Source: Tersicoccus phoenicis
GTDB lineage: Bacteria; Actinomycetota; Actinomycetes; Actinomycetales; Micrococcaceae
Assembly (NCBI RefSeq): GCF_001968835.1
Contig: NZ_MRDE01000080.1
Location: 1 to 37,509 of the forward strand
DNA: 37,509 nt
Direction of reading: 5' to 3'
Shown: positions 1-8,893 of the stretch, piece by piece
Numbering within the stretch: the first letter of the stretch is position 1
How the letters are laid out: each line of letters starts with the position of its first letter
The notes under the pieces: generated by a model
Told to the model about the DNA's origin: nothing
What the model saw: the letters and a program-made list of their open reading frames with translations, nothing else
Database searches by the model: none
Program-made: the position numbers and the translations under genes

Positions 1-263
1 CCGCCGCGACCTGACCACCCAGCCCCAACGGGCGCGACCAACCGGACAGTGGAAAAGCCGGGCAGACCGGCAGCTACCCCACGCCTACCCACAGGCCAAC
101 GCCATCCACCACGCCGACCGACCTCAAGAAATCAACGCCGGTGGATCAAGGCTGAGACCGTATCGAGCGGGCACAGCGGCCCATCGGTCCCCGCCCGGAA
201 CAGACTGTCGGTGTGCAGTGGTTGACTGGAAGGTACACGCGCACCGGAAGGAAGCTGAACACG
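1..263. other. Left-edge stretch with no assignable gene
   Basis: No recognisable gene is seen here. One plus-strand frame is open from base 2 onward, so it could hold the tail of a gene entering from the left, but its translation is rich in Arg, Pro and Gln and matches nothing I know. The last 20 bases hold the purine-rich ribosome-binding site of the ABC transporter. Confidence 0.4.
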
Positions 264-2174
264 ATGAGCATGGAAGGGGCCGCCCACTCGTCCCTGTGGC
301 GGATGGTCTCGGACACCGGGGAGCGGCGCAAGTTCTCGCCGGCCACGTTCCGGCGGATCATGGCGTTCGCCGCGCCGCACCGCAGGCGGCTGATCGTCTT
401 CGTGGTGCTGTCCGTCGCGTCCGCCGTGCTGGCCGTCCTGACGCCGGTCCTGGCCGGCGAGGTCGTCAACGCCATCACCGGGCGTCAGTCGGTCAGCACG
501 GTCACCTGGCTGGCCGTACTGATCGCGGTGGCGGCGGTCGCGGACGCCGGCCTGTCCCTGCTGACCCGCTGGTTCTCGTCACGGATCGGCGAGGGACTGA
601 TCCTCGACCTGCGCCGCGCCGTGTACGACCACGTCCAGCGGATGCCCGTGGCCTTCTTCAACCGCACCCGCACCGGCGCACTCGTGAGCCGGCTGAACTC
701 GGATGTGCTCGGTGCGCAGCGGGCGTTCAGCGGCACCCTGTCCGGCGTCGTCAGCAACGTCGTCGCCCTGATCCTGACCGTCGGCGTGATGGTCAGCATC
801 TCGTGGCAGATCACCCTGCTGGCCCTGATCCTGCTCCCGCTCTTCCTCATCCCCGCCCGCCGGATGGGCGGTCGGCTCGCCTCCCTGCAACGGGAAGCCG
901 CCAACCTGAACGCGGCGATGAGCACGCAGATGACCGAACGGTTCTCCGCGCCCGGGGCCACGTTGATCAAGCTGTTCGGACAGCCCGACGCCGAATCCGC
1001 CGAGTTCGCCCTGCGCGCCGGCCGGGTGCGGGACATCGGCGTGAAGACCGCCATGCTGCAGACGGTGTTCGTCACGGCCCTGACACTCGTGTCGGCCCTC
1101 GCCCTCGCCCTCGTGTACGGGCTCGGTGGGTTCCTCGCGATCGCCGGCACCCTCAACCCCGGTGACGTGGTCACGCTCGCGCTGCTGCTGACCCGGCTGT
1201 ACGTGCCGTTGACCTCCCTCGCGAGCGCCCGGGTGGAGATCATGAGTGCGCTGGTCAGCTTCGAGCGCGTGTTCGAGATCCTCGACCTGAAGCCGCTGAT
1301 CGTGCAGAAGGACGACCCCGAGCCCCTCCCGGCCGGGCCCATCGGCGTCGCACTGGAGCACGTCTCGTTCGCGTACCCGGCGGCGAAGGAAGTCTCGCTC
1401 GCCTCCCTCGAAGAGGTCGCCACCCTCGATACCCGCGGCGGCGAGGAAGTACTGCACGACCTCTCATTCAGGATCGAGCCCGGGCAGACCGTTGCCCTGG
1501 TCGGCTCCTCCGGGGCGGGCAAGTCGACCATCGCCCAGCTGGTGGCCCGGCTCTACGACGTCACCGCCGGAGCGGTCACCTACGGCGGTGTCGACGTGCG
1601 CGACGTAGCCTTCGCGTCGCTGCGCGACACGCTCGGGATGGTGACGCAGGACGGACACCTGTTCCACGAGACGGTGCGCGCCAATCTCGCGCTCGCCCGG
1701 CCCGGCGCCTCGGACGAACAGCTCTGGGACGCGTTGCGGCGGGCCCGGCTCGACGCGGTGGTCCGGGCTCTGCCCGACGGGTTGAGCACCGTGGTGGGGG
1801 AGCGGGGATACCGGCTCTCCGGCGGAGAGCGGCAGCGGATGACGATCGCCCGCCTGCTGCTGGCCCAGCCGCGCGTCGTGATCCTCGACGAGGCGACGTC
1901 GGCGCTGGATTCGACCAGCGAGGCCGCGGTCCAGGCGGCACTGGGGGAGGCCCTGGCCGGGCGCACCGCCCTCGTCATCGCCCACCGGCTCTCGACCATC
2001 CGCGCCGCTGATGCGATCCTCGTGGTGGAGGGCGGCCGGATCGTCGAGCGCGGCACGCATCGGGAGTTGCTCACCGCCGGCGGTCGCTACGCCGAACTGC
2101 ACGCGACCCAGTTCGCCGCGCAGGACAGCCGGCGGGAACACACCGAGGATCGCGACCTGGCCGGTGCATGCTGA
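264..2174 (+). CDS. ABC exporter, fused permease and ATPase
   Basis: Half-transporter of the type I ABC exporter (MsbA/multidrug) family, expected in the cytoplasmic membrane as a dimer. It uses ATP to move lipids, drugs or peptides outward; the substrate cannot be told. About 636 aa is normal for the family. Residues 35-320 hold hydrophobic helices of the exporter membrane domain. The ATPase domain follows, with Walker A GSSGAGKST near residue 413, signature LSGGERQR near 517, Walker B VVILDEATSALD near 536 and the H-loop IAHRLST near 572. An insert of about 15 residues (roughly 375-390) separates the first ATPase strand from its continuation. I chose ATG 264 because GGAAGGAAG lies nine bases upstream; the frame is open from a GTG at 213, which has no good ribosome-binding site. 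rraA follows at 119 bp, so the two may be cotranscribed. Confidence 0.9.
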   Translation: MSMEGAAHSSLWRMVSDTGERRKFSPATFRRIMAFAAPHRRRLIVFVVLSVASAVLAVLTPVLAGEVVNAITGRQSVSTVTWLAVLIAVAAVADAGLSLLTRWFSSRIGEGLILDLRRAVYDHVQRMPVAFFNRTRTGALVSRLNSDVLGAQRAFSGTLSGVVSNVVALILTVGVMVSISWQITLLALILLPLFLIPARRMGGRLASLQREAANLNAAMSTQMTERFSAPGATLIKLFGQPDAESAEFALRAGRVRDIGVKTAMLQTVFVTALTLVSALALALVYGLGGFLAIAGTLNPGDVVTLALLLTRLYVPLTSLASARVEIMSALVSFERVFEILDLKPLIVQKDDPEPLPAGPIGVALEHVSFAYPAAKEVSLASLEEVATLDTRGGEEVLHDLSFRIEPGQTVALVGSSGAGKSTIAQLVARLYDVTAGAVTYGGVDVRDVAFASLRDTLGMVTQDGHLFHETVRANLALARPGASDEQLWDALRRARLDAVVRALPDGLSTVVGERGYRLSGGERQRMTIARLLLAQPRVVILDEATSALDSTSEAAVQAALGEALAGRTALVIAHRLSTIRAADAILVVEGGRIVERGTHRELLTAGGRYAELHATQFAAQDSRREHTEDRDLAGAC

Positions 2175-2292
2175 CCCGCACCGACTGACTCGCATCGACG
2201 AATCCGCACCGACCGATTGCCATTGGACTGAGCGCCACGCCGGTGACCGCCAGCCGCACAGACCGCCAGCCCCTGCGACCCGAGAGGCCCTC

Positions 2293-2814
2293 ATGACGAC
2301 CACCGATCCGAGCAGTACCGACGCCGCCAGCACCGATCCGACGGATGTCGACCCGACCACCGCCGACCTCTGGGACGAGCACGGCGAGACCCTGCAGTCG
2401 GTGGACCGGCAGTTCCTCGACCTCGGCGGCCGCGTCCGGTTCAGCGGACCGGTCCGCACCGTGCGCTGCCGCAACGACAACGCGCTGGTCAAAGCCGTGC
2501 TGGCGAGCCCCGGCGACGGCGCGGTGCTGGTGGTCGACGGCGGTGCCTCCATGCGTACGGCGTTGATGGGCGATCTGATCGCCGCTTCCGCGGTCGAGAA
2601 CGGCTGGGCCGGCGTGATCATCAATGGGCCGGTCCGGGACCGGACAGCCCTGGCGGCCCTGCCGCTGGGCGTCAAGGCGCTCGGCAGCAACCCGCGCAAG
2701 AGCGGCAAGGCGGGAACCGGCGAGGTCGACGTTCCGGTGACGATCGACGACGTGACGTTCCGACCCGGGGCGAAACTGTGGGCGGACGAGGACGGGATCG
2801 TCGTCGAGCGCTGA
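2293..2814 (+). CDS. rraA: RraA family protein
   Basis: RraA-like protein of about 173 aa. The family includes the E. coli inhibitor of RNase E and class II 4-hydroxy-4-methyl-2-oxoglutarate/4-carboxy-4-hydroxy-2-oxoadipate aldolases, so either a regulatory or a metal-dependent aldolase role is possible. Seen in the sequence: GDLIAASAVENGWAG at 93-107, the strand-loop GVIINGPVRD with the R115-D116 pair that aldolase members need, and the C-terminal PGAKLWADEDGIVV segment. The first 23 residues are a low-complexity Thr/Asp/Pro leader not usual in the family. The ATG at 2293 has GAGAGG upstream; the frame is open far earlier but only as an overlap with the ABC gene. No aromatic-degradation genes lie next to it, so function within the family is open. 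Confidence 0.85.
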   Translation: MTTTDPSSTDAASTDPTDVDPTTADLWDEHGETLQSVDRQFLDLGGRVRFSGPVRTVRCRNDNALVKAVLASPGDGAVLVVDGGASMRTALMGDLIAASAVENGWAGVIINGPVRDRTALAALPLGVKALGSNPRKSGKAGTGEVDVPVTIDDVTFRPGAKLWADEDGIVVER

Positions 2815-2873
2815 GAAGGGAACCGGCAGGATGGCGACTGCTCCCCGGTGCCGGGTCCGTCGCGTCTCTCCGG

Positions 2874-2950
2874 TGGTGCCCCTGGCCGGAATCGAACCGA
2901 CGGCCTGCGCTTTAGGAGAGCGCCGCTCTATCCTACTGAGCTACAGAGGC
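2874..2950 (-). tRNA. tRNA-Arg (anticodon CCT)
   Basis: Reading the minus strand from 2950, a 7-bp acceptor stem GCCTCTG pairs with CAGGGGC (one G-U pair). The D-arm carries TAGCTCAG, the anticodon loop is CTCCTAA with anticodon CCT at 2916-2914, and the T-loop is GGTTCGATTCC. Discriminator A is at 2877 and an encoded CCA at 2876-2874. It decodes AGG. A candidate -10 box TAGACT lies at 2976-2971 on the minus strand. Confidence 0.96.
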
Positions 2951-2970
2951 GTGCCCGGTTGGGCGTACCC

Positions 2971-2976
2971 AGTCTA
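2971..2976 (-). promoter_or_regulatory. Candidate -10 box of tRNA-Arg
   Basis: TAGACT on the minus strand, about 20 bases before the mature tRNA 5' end, which leaves room for a short 5' leader removed by RNase P. No convincing -35 box is seen. Confidence 0.4.
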
Positions 2977-3155
2977 GCCGTCCCGCCCTCCCGCCCGTCC
3001 CGCTCATTCTCCCGTCCCGCCGCCGTCCGGGCAGTCCCGTCGCCGTCCGGGCGAGCGAGCCGGTGAGCGTCGATGTCTCGTTCGGCTGGCGGCCAGTGCC
3101 CTCACAGGCGCGGACCTTACGGTCGCTCCGGGGCCGCGAAGGAACGGGGTACATC

Positions 3156-3386
3156 ATGCAGGTCATGCGACAGGCAACCGGGGACAAGCTCGGCGACATC
3201 ACCGCGCTGGCACGGCAGTTGAAGGACGCCGCACTGCTCGCCGGACCGCAGGAGAGCGACGCCGTCCGGGTGTGCGGCGTCATCGCGGACGAGTTGCTCG
3301 CGATCCTGACCAACTGCCGCAGTCCGGACGCCCTGCTGGTCCTCACGCCGCCCGCATCGGACGCCGGCGTCCGCGCCAACCCGTGA
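3156..3386 (+). CDS. Small hypothetical protein
   Basis: Possible 76-aa protein, not recognised. The start ATG 3156 has AAGGAACGGGG upstream. An in-frame frame opening at 3063 is less likely because that stretch has no clear ribosome-binding site. Residues 8-50 look like two soluble helices (DITALARQLKDAALLA and DAVRVCGVIADELLAIL). The last nine codons run into the first unit of the 25-bp tandem array that starts at 3361, so the repeat supplies the C-terminus and the stop. This may mean the gene end was rewritten by repeat spread. It could also be a chance frame. Confidence 0.4.
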   Translation: MQVMRQATGDKLGDITALARQLKDAALLAGPQESDAVRVCGVIADELLAILTNCRSPDALLVLTPPASDAGVRANP

Positions 3387-3538
3387 CGCCGGAGCTTGCG
3401 TCAACATCTGACGCCGGCGTCCGCGCCAACCCGTGACGCCGGAGCTTGCGTCAACATCTGACGCCGGCGTCCACGTCAACCTCTGACGCCAGAACATCGT
3501 TGGCAACCTCTGGCACCCGACATCGGTGGCAACCTCTG
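3361..3538. repeat. 25-27 bp degenerate tandem repeat array
   Basis: Seven units lie head to tail: 3361-3385, 3386-3410, 3411-3435, 3436-3460, 3461-3485, 3486-3512 and 3513-3538. The first six start with ACGCC, the last with GCACC, and units end in (C/A)TCTG or CCGTG. The first four make two identical 50-bp copies (3361-3410 and 3411-3460). The later units drift toward a shared ending GGCAACCTCTG. There are no unique spacers, so it is not a CRISPR array. Confidence 0.9.
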
Positions 3539-3655
3539 CCAGGCCTGCCGCACGGGTCCCCGATGACCAGCCCGGTGAACCCGCGCGAGAGGTCGCTGTC
3601 CGGGTCGGAGACCGCGGTCAACAGCGTGGGAGTTCGGCCAGCGCTCGCCCTACCA
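3539..3655. other. Spacer between the two repeat arrays, no gene seen
   Basis: About 117 bases between the 25-bp and 31-bp arrays. The minus strand has an open frame across it, but the translation is unlike any family I know and is largely encoded by repeat sequence, so I do not call it a gene. Confidence 0.5.
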
Positions 3656-3659
3656 CAGT

Positions 3660-3679
3660 GAGTTAGCCGCTCTCGCCTG
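3660..3679 (-). repeat. Inverted copy of the 31-bp repeat core
   Basis: GAGTTAGCCGCTCTCGCCTG is the near-perfect reverse complement (18 of 20) of the first 20 bases of each 31-bp unit downstream. With unit 1 at 3707 it can form a stem of about 20 bp around a loop of 27 bases, and it could pair with any of the six units. Confidence 0.85.
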
Positions 3680-3706
3680 AAGGTGATACTCAAAGAGCCC
3701 CGTCTT

Positions 3707-3892
3707 CGGGCGGGAGCGGCTAACTCGGTGCGGCGGCCGGGCGGGAGCGGCTAACTCGGCGCGACGGCCGGGCGGGAGTGGCTAACTCGGTGCGACGGCC
3801 GGGCGGGAGTGGCTAACTCGGTGCGGCGGCCGGGTGGGAGTGGCTAACTCGGCGCGGCGGCCGGGCGGGAGCGGCTAACTCGGCGCGACACC
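3707..3892 (+). repeat. Six 31-bp tandem repeats upstream of pcrA
   Basis: Units start at 3707, 3738, 3769, 3800, 3831 and 3862 with no gaps. The core GGGAG(C/T)GGCTAACTCGG is present in all, and changes are limited to a few positions (C/T in the core, TG/CG and GG/GA in the tail). The last unit ends in ACACC instead of CGGC. An inverted copy of the core lies at 3660-3679. The array ends 57 bases before the pcrA start. Confidence 0.95.
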
Positions 3893-3934
3893 AGAGACCG
3901 GCGGCTGCGTGGCCGAACTGTCGGAGCGCGCGTC

Positions 3935-3940
3935 TAGTCT
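3935..3940 (+). promoter_or_regulatory. Candidate -10 box of pcrA
   Basis: TAGTCT nine bases before the pcrA ATG. Transcription from it would start just before the gene, giving a leader of only a few bases. The GGAAGAG just after it could instead act as a ribosome-binding site for a transcript from further upstream, inside the repeat array. Confidence 0.4.
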
Positions 3941-3949
3941 GGAAGAGCG

Positions 3950-6535
3950 ATGGATTACCTTTTCGACAGCTTCACCCCCGGCACCCACCGCGACACCGCG
4001 GCCGAGCGCGGCGGCACCGCCGTCGCCGGTAGCGCGGGGGCGCGCAGTACCCGTCCCCGCAGCGGCGGGCGCGACGACGGACGTACCGACGACGGCGGAC
4101 GTACCGACAACGACCGGCGTGACCACGGCCCCGCCGTCCTGCAACCGGACGCGAACGGCGAGGGCCGCGGCGACGAGACCGGCGAGCACCCGCACCGTGA
4201 CCCCCGCGACTCGCCGCGGGCGCGCGCCCTCGTCGAGGGGCTGAACCCGCAACAGGCGGAAGCGGTCACCCACGCCGGGAGCCCCCTGCTCATCGTGGCG
4301 GGCGCCGGTTCGGGCAAGACCCGGGTGCTCACGCACCGGATCGCCTACCTGCTGGCCACCCGCCGGGCGCACCCGGGGCAGATCCTCGCCATCACCTTCA
4401 CCAACAAGGCCGCCGCTGAGATGCGGGACCGGGTCGAGGAGTTGGTCGGGGGCCGGGCGAAGACGATGTGGATTTCCACCTTCCACTCCTCGTGTGTGCG
4501 CATCCTGCGCCGGGAGGCGGCCTCGGTGGGCCTGAACTCCAACTTCTCCATCTACGACGCCGCGGACTCGCTCCGGCTGATCACCCTCGTCGCCCGCAAC
4601 CTGGACCTGGACCCGAAGCGGTTCCCGCCCCGCGCGATCCAGCACCGCATTTCCGCGGCCAAGAACGAACTGGTCGACGACGAGGAGTTCGCGGGCAAGG
4701 CGGATCTGAACAACCCGATGGAATCCGCCGTCGCCGAGGTCTACCGGGGATACACGCAGCGGCTGCGCCAGGCGAACGCCATGGATTTCGACGACCTGAT
4801 CGCCCAGACCGTCTATTTGCTGCGGGCGTTCCCCGCGGTCGCCGAGTCCTACCGGCGGCGGTTCCGGCACCTGCTCGTCGACGAGTACCAGGACACCAAC
4901 CACGCCCAGTACGCCCTGGTGCGCGAACTCGTCGGCGAGGGCGACGACGCCGGGGAGCTGACCGTCGTCGGCGACTCCGACCAGTCCATCTACGCGTTCC
5001 GCGGCGCGGACGTGCGCAACATCGTCGACTTCGAGAAGGACTACCCGCAGGCGCGCACCATCCTGCTCGAACAGAACTACCGCTCCACCCAGACCATCCT
5101 GTCCGCCGCGAACGCCGTCATCTCCCGCAACCCGGACCGGCCGCAGAAGCGGCTGTGGACCGCGGAGGGCGCCGGCCCACGGATCATCGGCTACGCCGGG
5201 GAGAACGAGCACGAGGAAGCCCGGTTCATCGCCACCGAGATCGACCGGCTCCAGGACGAGGAGGACATCCGGCCCGGCGACGTCGCCGTCTTCTACCGCA
5301 CCAACGCCCAGTCCCGCTCGATCGAGGAGATCCTGATGCGGGTGGGCCTGCCCTACAAGGTGGTCGGCGGTACCCGGTTCTACGAGCGCAAGGAGATCAA
5401 GGACGCCCTCGCGTACCTGCGGGTCCTCGTCAACCCCGACGACGACGTCAACCTCCGGCGCATCCTGAACGAACCCAAGCGGGGCATCGGGGACCGGGCC
5501 GAGGGCGCGGTCGCCGCCCTGGCCGACCGCGAGCGGATCTCCTTCATGGCCGCCCTCCGGCGCGCCGACGAGGCGCCCGCCATGGCCACCCGCGGTGCCA
5601 AGCTCGTCGCCGAGTTCGTCCAGCTGCTGGACGACCTCACGGAGGTGGCCGCCACGTCGGGCGCGTCCGCAGCACTGGAGGCGATCCTCGAGCAGACCGG
5701 CTACCTCGAGGCCCTGCGGCGCAGCCAGGACCCGCAGGACGAGTCCCGGGCGGAGAACCTGGGGGAACTGCTCGCCGTCGTGCGCGAGTACGAGCAGGAG
5801 AACCCGGAGGGCACGCTCGCCCAGTTCCTGGAACAGGTCTCCCTCGTCGCCGACGCGGACCAGATCCCCGCCTCCCCGGATTCGGTCGAGGCGGAGGTCG
5901 CCGAGGCGCGGCGGCTCGGCGTGGTCACCCTGATGACCCTGCACACCGCCAAGGGGCTCGAGTTCCCGGTGGTGTTCCTCACCGGGCTCGAACACGGCGT
6001 GTTCCCCCACCAACGGTCGATGACCGACCTCACCGAACTGGCCGAGGAGCGCCGGCTCGCCTACGTGGGACTGACCCGGGCCCGACGCCGGCTCTACCTG
6101 ACCCGCTCCGAGTACCGCAGCCTGTGGGGGCAGACCCAGTACTACCCGGCCAGCCAGTTCCTCGAAGAGGTGCCCGCCGACCTGATCGACTGGAAGCGGC
6201 AGGGCTCGACGAAGACGGCGCAACGACTGGCCGCCACCACCTGGGACGGCGCGGAGAGGAGCGGGTCCTGGTGGGGTGCCGGCAGCTCCCGCAGCGGCGC
6301 TCCCCGCTCCGCCGCGGGAGGCAGCAGCACCTCGCGTGCCGCCGTCGGGCGGGTACAGCCGGCCAAGGAGGTGCCGCACCTGAACCCCGGGGACCGGGTG
6401 CAGCACACCACGTTCGGGGCCGGCACCGTGGTCAGCGTCGAGGGCGCCGGGGACAAGAGCGTGGCGAAGGTCGCCTTCGCGATGGGCGAGAAGCGGCTGC
6501 TGCTGCGGTACGCCCCGCTGACGAAGGTGGACTGA
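3950..6535 (+). CDS. pcrA: ATP-dependent DNA helicase PcrA (UvrD family)
   Basis: Superfamily 1A 3'-5' DNA helicase that acts in nucleotide excision repair, removal of RecA filaments and restart of blocked forks. All motifs are in order: Walker A GAGSGKTRVL near residue 117, motif II DEYQDTN near 310, motif III GDSDQSIYAFRGAD near 341, motif IV EQNYRST near 365, motif V TLHTAKGLEFPVVF near 663 and motif VI YVGLTRARRRL near 705. Residues 810-859 form the C-terminal Tudor-like domain (LNPGDRVQHTTFGAGTVVSV), which in this family contacts RNA polymerase. The first 90 residues are a low-complexity Arg/Gly/Asp/Thr extension. The ATG has GGAAGAG seven bases upstream. The 861-aa length is typical of the actinobacterial enzymes. 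sucC follows after 241 bp. Confidence 0.97.
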   Translation: MDYLFDSFTPGTHRDTAAERGGTAVAGSAGARSTRPRSGGRDDGRTDDGGRTDNDRRDHGPAVLQPDANGEGRGDETGEHPHRDPRDSPRARALVEGLNPQQAEAVTHAGSPLLIVAGAGSGKTRVLTHRIAYLLATRRAHPGQILAITFTNKAAAEMRDRVEELVGGRAKTMWISTFHSSCVRILRREAASVGLNSNFSIYDAADSLRLITLVARNLDLDPKRFPPRAIQHRISAAKNELVDDEEFAGKADLNNPMESAVAEVYRGYTQRLRQANAMDFDDLIAQTVYLLRAFPAVAESYRRRFRHLLVDEYQDTNHAQYALVRELVGEGDDAGELTVVGDSDQSIYAFRGADVRNIVDFEKDYPQARTILLEQNYRSTQTILSAANAVISRNPDRPQKRLWTAEGAGPRIIGYAGENEHEEARFIATEIDRLQDEEDIRPGDVAVFYRTNAQSRSIEEILMRVGLPYKVVGGTRFYERKEIKDALAYLRVLVNPDDDVNLRRILNEPKRGIGDRAEGAVAALADRERISFMAALRRADEAPAMATRGAKLVAEFVQLLDDLTEVAATSGASAALEAILEQTGYLEALRRSQDPQDESRAENLGELLAVVREYEQENPEGTLAQFLEQVSLVADADQIPASPDSVEAEVAEARRLGVVTLMTLHTAKGLEFPVVFLTGLEHGVFPHQRSMTDLTELAEERRLAYVGLTRARRRLYLTRSEYRSLWGQTQYYPASQFLEEVPADLIDWKRQGSTKTAQRLAATTWDGAERSGSWWGAGSSRSGAPRSAAGGSSTSRAAVGRVQPAKEVPHLNPGDRVQHTTFGAGTVVSVEGAGDKSVAKVAFAMGEKRLLLRYAPLTKVD

Positions 6536-6584
6536 GGCACGGAGTTCGACGCGTGACGGCGGGTGACCCGGCGTGCGTGCCTCA
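6533..6584 (+). terminator. Possible terminator after pcrA
   Basis: TGAGGCACG (6533-6541, including the stop codon) pairs perfectly with CGTGCCTCA (6576-6584) around a loop of 34 bases. There is no T-run, so the terminator role is tentative. Confidence 0.3.
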
Positions 6585-6648
6585 TCACCGGCCCCGGCAG
6601 CCGACTGCCGTCGGTCGTCATCGAACCGGGGCGTCCCCGCCCGGGCGA

Positions 6649-6654
6649 TACACT
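6649..6654 (+). promoter_or_regulatory. Candidate -10 box of sucCD
   Basis: TACACT in the 241-bp gap between pcrA and sucC. The implied leader is about 115 bases and ends with a normal ribosome-binding site (AGAAGGA). No clear -35 box is seen. Confidence 0.3.
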
Positions 6655-6776
6655 GGCCGACGGAGCACGCGAGCTTCACCGCTCCACCGGCCCGGTCGCC
6701 GGGGGCGCCTTTCGGCCAGCTCCGCGCGGGGATCGGCCCGGACCGCAGCCGACTTCGACGTAGAAGGACACTTTCC

Positions 6777-7940
6777 GTGGACCTGTTTGAATACCAGGCG
6801 CGCGATCTCTTCGAGGCACACGGGGTACCCGTGCTCGCCGGGATCGTGGCGCAGACCGCAGACGAGGCTCAGGCCGCCGCGCAGAAGCTGGGCGGCGTCA
6901 CCGTCGTCAAGGCGCAGGTGAAGGTGGGTGGCCGCGGCAAGGCCGGCGGCGTCAAGGTCGCCAAGACCGCCGACGAGGCCCGGTCGCACGCGGAGCAGAT
7001 CCTCGGCATGGACATCAAGGGCCACGAGGTCAAGCGGGTCATGATCACCGAGGGCGCCGACATCGCCGAGGAGTACTACTTCTCCGTGCTGCTGGACCGC
7101 GCGAACCGCAACTACCTGGCCATGTGCTCCGTCGAGGGGGGCATGGAGATCGAGCAGCTCGCCGTCGAGCGGCCCGAGGCCCTGGCCCGCATCGCCGTCG
7201 ACCCCGCGGTCGGCATCGACGCCGCGAAGGCCGCCGAGATCGTCGACACCGCCGGGTTCGCGGCGGACGTCCGGGGCGCGGTGATCGAGACCATCCAGAC
7301 GCTGTGGACCGTGTTCACCGAGGAGGACGCCACCCTCGTCGAGGTCAACCCGCTGGTCAAGACCGGCGACGGGAAGATCCTGGCCCTGGACGGCAAGGTC
7401 TCCCTGGACGAGAACGCCGGCTTCCGCCACCCCGGTCACGAGGCGCTCGAGGACAAGGCCGCCGCCGACCCGCTGGAGGCCAAGGCGAAGGCGGCCGACC
7501 TGAACTACGTCAAGCTCGACGGTCAGGTCGGCATCATCGGCAACGGCGCGGGCCTGGTCATGTCCACCCTCGACGTGGTGGCCTACGCCGGCGAGAAGCA
7601 CGGCGACGTCAAGCCGGCCAACTTCCTGGACATCGGCGGCGGGGCCTCCGCCGAGGTGATGGCCGCCGGCCTGGACGTCATCCTGAACGATCCGCAGGTC
7701 AAGAGCGTGTTCGTCAACGTCTTCGGCGGCATCACCGCGTGCGACGCCGTGGCCAACGGCATCGTCAAGGCACTGCAGATCCTCGGCGATGAGGCGACCA
7801 AGCCGCTCGTCGTCCGGCTGGACGGCAACAAGGTCGACGAGGGCCGGAAGATCCTCGACGCCGCCGCCCACCCGATGATCACCCAGGCCGCCACCATGGA
7901 CGAGGGCGCCGACAAGGCCGCCGAGCTCGCAGCGAAGTAA
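6777..7940 (+). CDS. sucC: Succinate-CoA ligase, beta subunit
   Basis: ADP- or GDP-forming subunit of succinyl-CoA synthetase, which in the TCA cycle makes succinate and a nucleoside triphosphate from succinyl-CoA; cytosolic, paired with SucD. The start is GTG 6777 (product begins [21 protein letters not shown]), preceded by AGAAGGA, giving 387 aa, the usual length. The ATP-grasp domain shows [16 protein letters not shown] near residue 42 and the metal-binding EVNPLV segment near 188-193. The C-terminal ligase half contains [12 protein letters not shown] and [16 protein letters not shown]. An open frame upstream to 6573 is non-coding: it lacks family similarity and would cross the likely promoter. 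sucD follows after 18 bp. Confidence 0.97.
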   Translation: MDLFEYQARDLFEAHGVPVLAGIVAQTADEAQAAAQKLGGVTVVKAQVKVGGRGKAGGVKVAKTADEARSHAEQILGMDIKGHEVKRVMITEGADIAEEYYFSVLLDRANRNYLAMCSVEGGMEIEQLAVERPEALARIAVDPAVGIDAAKAAEIVDTAGFAADVRGAVIETIQTLWTVFTEEDATLVEVNPLVKTGDGKILALDGKVSLDENAGFRHPGHEALEDKAAADPLEAKAKAADLNYVKLDGQVGIIGNGAGLVMSTLDVVAYAGEKHGDVKPANFLDIGGGASAEVMAAGLDVILNDPQVKSVFVNVFGGITACDAVANGIVKALQILGDEATKPLVVRLDGNKVDEGRKILDAAAHPMITQAATMDEGADKAAELAAK

Positions 7941-7958
7941 GGGACGAGAACAACCACC

Positions 7959-8873
7959 ATGTCGATCTTTCTGAATTCCGATTCCCGGGTCATCGTCCAG
8001 GGCATCACCGGCGGCGAGGGAACCAAGCACACCGCGCTGATGCTCCAGGCCGGCACGAACGTCGTCGGCGGTGTCAACGCCCGCAAGGCCGGCACCACCG
8101 TCAGCCACACCGACGCAAACGGCAACACCGTCGAACTGCCCGTGTTCGGCACCGTCGCCGAGGCCATGGAGAAGACCGGGGCCAACACGTCGGTGCTGTT
8201 CGTGCCGCCGGCGTTCACCAAGGACGCCGTGATGGAGGCCATCGACGCCGGCATCGGCCTGGCCGTGGTGATCACCGAGGGCGTGCCCGTGCAGGACTCC
8301 GCCGAGTTCTGGGCGCACGCCCAGGCCACGACCGACGCGAACGGCAAGCAGCGCACCCAGATCATCGGCCCGAACTGCCCTGGCATCATCACCCCGGGCG
8401 AGGCGCTGGCCGGGATCACCCCGGCCAACATCACCGGCAAGGGCGGCGTCGGCCTGGTCTCCAAGTCCGGCACCCTGACCTACCAGATGATGTACGAGCT
8501 GCGGGACCTCGGCTTCTCCACCGCCATCGGCATCGGCGGCGACCCGATCGTGGGCACCACCCACATCGACGCCCTCGCCGCGTTCGAGGCGGACCCGGAC
8601 ACCCGGGCCATCGTGATGATCGGCGAGATCGGCGGCGACGCCGAGGAGCGGGCCGCCGAGTACATCAAGGCACACGTCACCAAGCCGGTGGTCGGCTACG
8701 TCGCCGGCTTCACCGCACCCGAGGGCAAGACGATGGGCCACGCCGGCGCCATCGTCTCCGGCTCCGCCGGTACCGCGCAGGCCAAGAAGGAAGCCCTCGA
8801 AGCCGCCGGCGTCAAGGTCGGGAAGACCCCGTCCGAGACCGCCGCGCTGCTGCGCGAGGTCTACCCCGGCTGA
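7959..8873 (+). CDS. sucD: Succinate-CoA ligase, alpha subunit
   Basis: Alpha subunit of succinyl-CoA synthetase. It binds CoA in an N-terminal Rossmann domain ([19 protein letters not shown] near residues 9-27) and carries the histidine that is phosphorylated in catalysis, here H261 in the motif [10 protein letters not shown]. The 304-aa length is normal. The ATG at 7959 follows GGGACGAG by about ten bases, and sits 18 bp after sucC, so the two are one operon. A strong hairpin 20 bases after the stop closes the transcript. Confidence 0.97.
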   Translation: MSIFLNSDSRVIVQGITGGEGTKHTALMLQAGTNVVGGVNARKAGTTVSHTDANGNTVELPVFGTVAEAMEKTGANTSVLFVPPAFTKDAVMEAIDAGIGLAVVITEGVPVQDSAEFWAHAQATTDANGKQRTQIIGPNCPGIITPGEALAGITPANITGKGGVGLVSKSGTLTYQMMYELRDLGFSTAIGIGGDPIVGTTHIDALAAFEADPDTRAIVMIGEIGGDAEERAAEYIKAHVTKPVVGYVAGFTAPEGKTMGHAGAIVSGSAGTAQAKKEALEAAGVKVGKTPSETAALLREVYPG

Positions 8874-8893
8874 TCGCCCCGCGCGCGACCGAC

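Noticed and set aside
1-160. Tail of a transposase or other gene at the left edge
   Set aside because: One frame is open, but its short translation did not match any family I could name, so no gene is claimed.
2011-2292. N-terminal extension of RraA within the ABC transporter gene
   Set aside because: The frame overlaps the end of the ABC gene. The extension is Arg/Ser/Pro-rich, and ATG 2293 has a ribosome-binding site.
2848-3066. 72-codon frame on the plus strand
   Set aside because: It runs straight through the tRNA-Arg gene and is Arg/Pro/Ser-rich.
3451-3693. 80-codon minus-strand frame across the repeat arrays
   Set aside because: A large part of it is repeat sequence, and the translation resembles no family.
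3361-3892. CRISPR array
   Set aside because: Both arrays are head-to-tail repeats without unique spacers, and there are no cas genes in the window.
3875-6679. A 934-codon open frame on the minus strand opposite pcrA
   Set aside because: It is a shadow of a G+C-rich gene: rich in Gly, Val, Leu, Arg and Asp, no family similarity, and the plus strand holds all the helicase motifs. The same holds for long minus frames opposite sucCD (6618-8741) and dimethylglycine oxidase (17904-20696).
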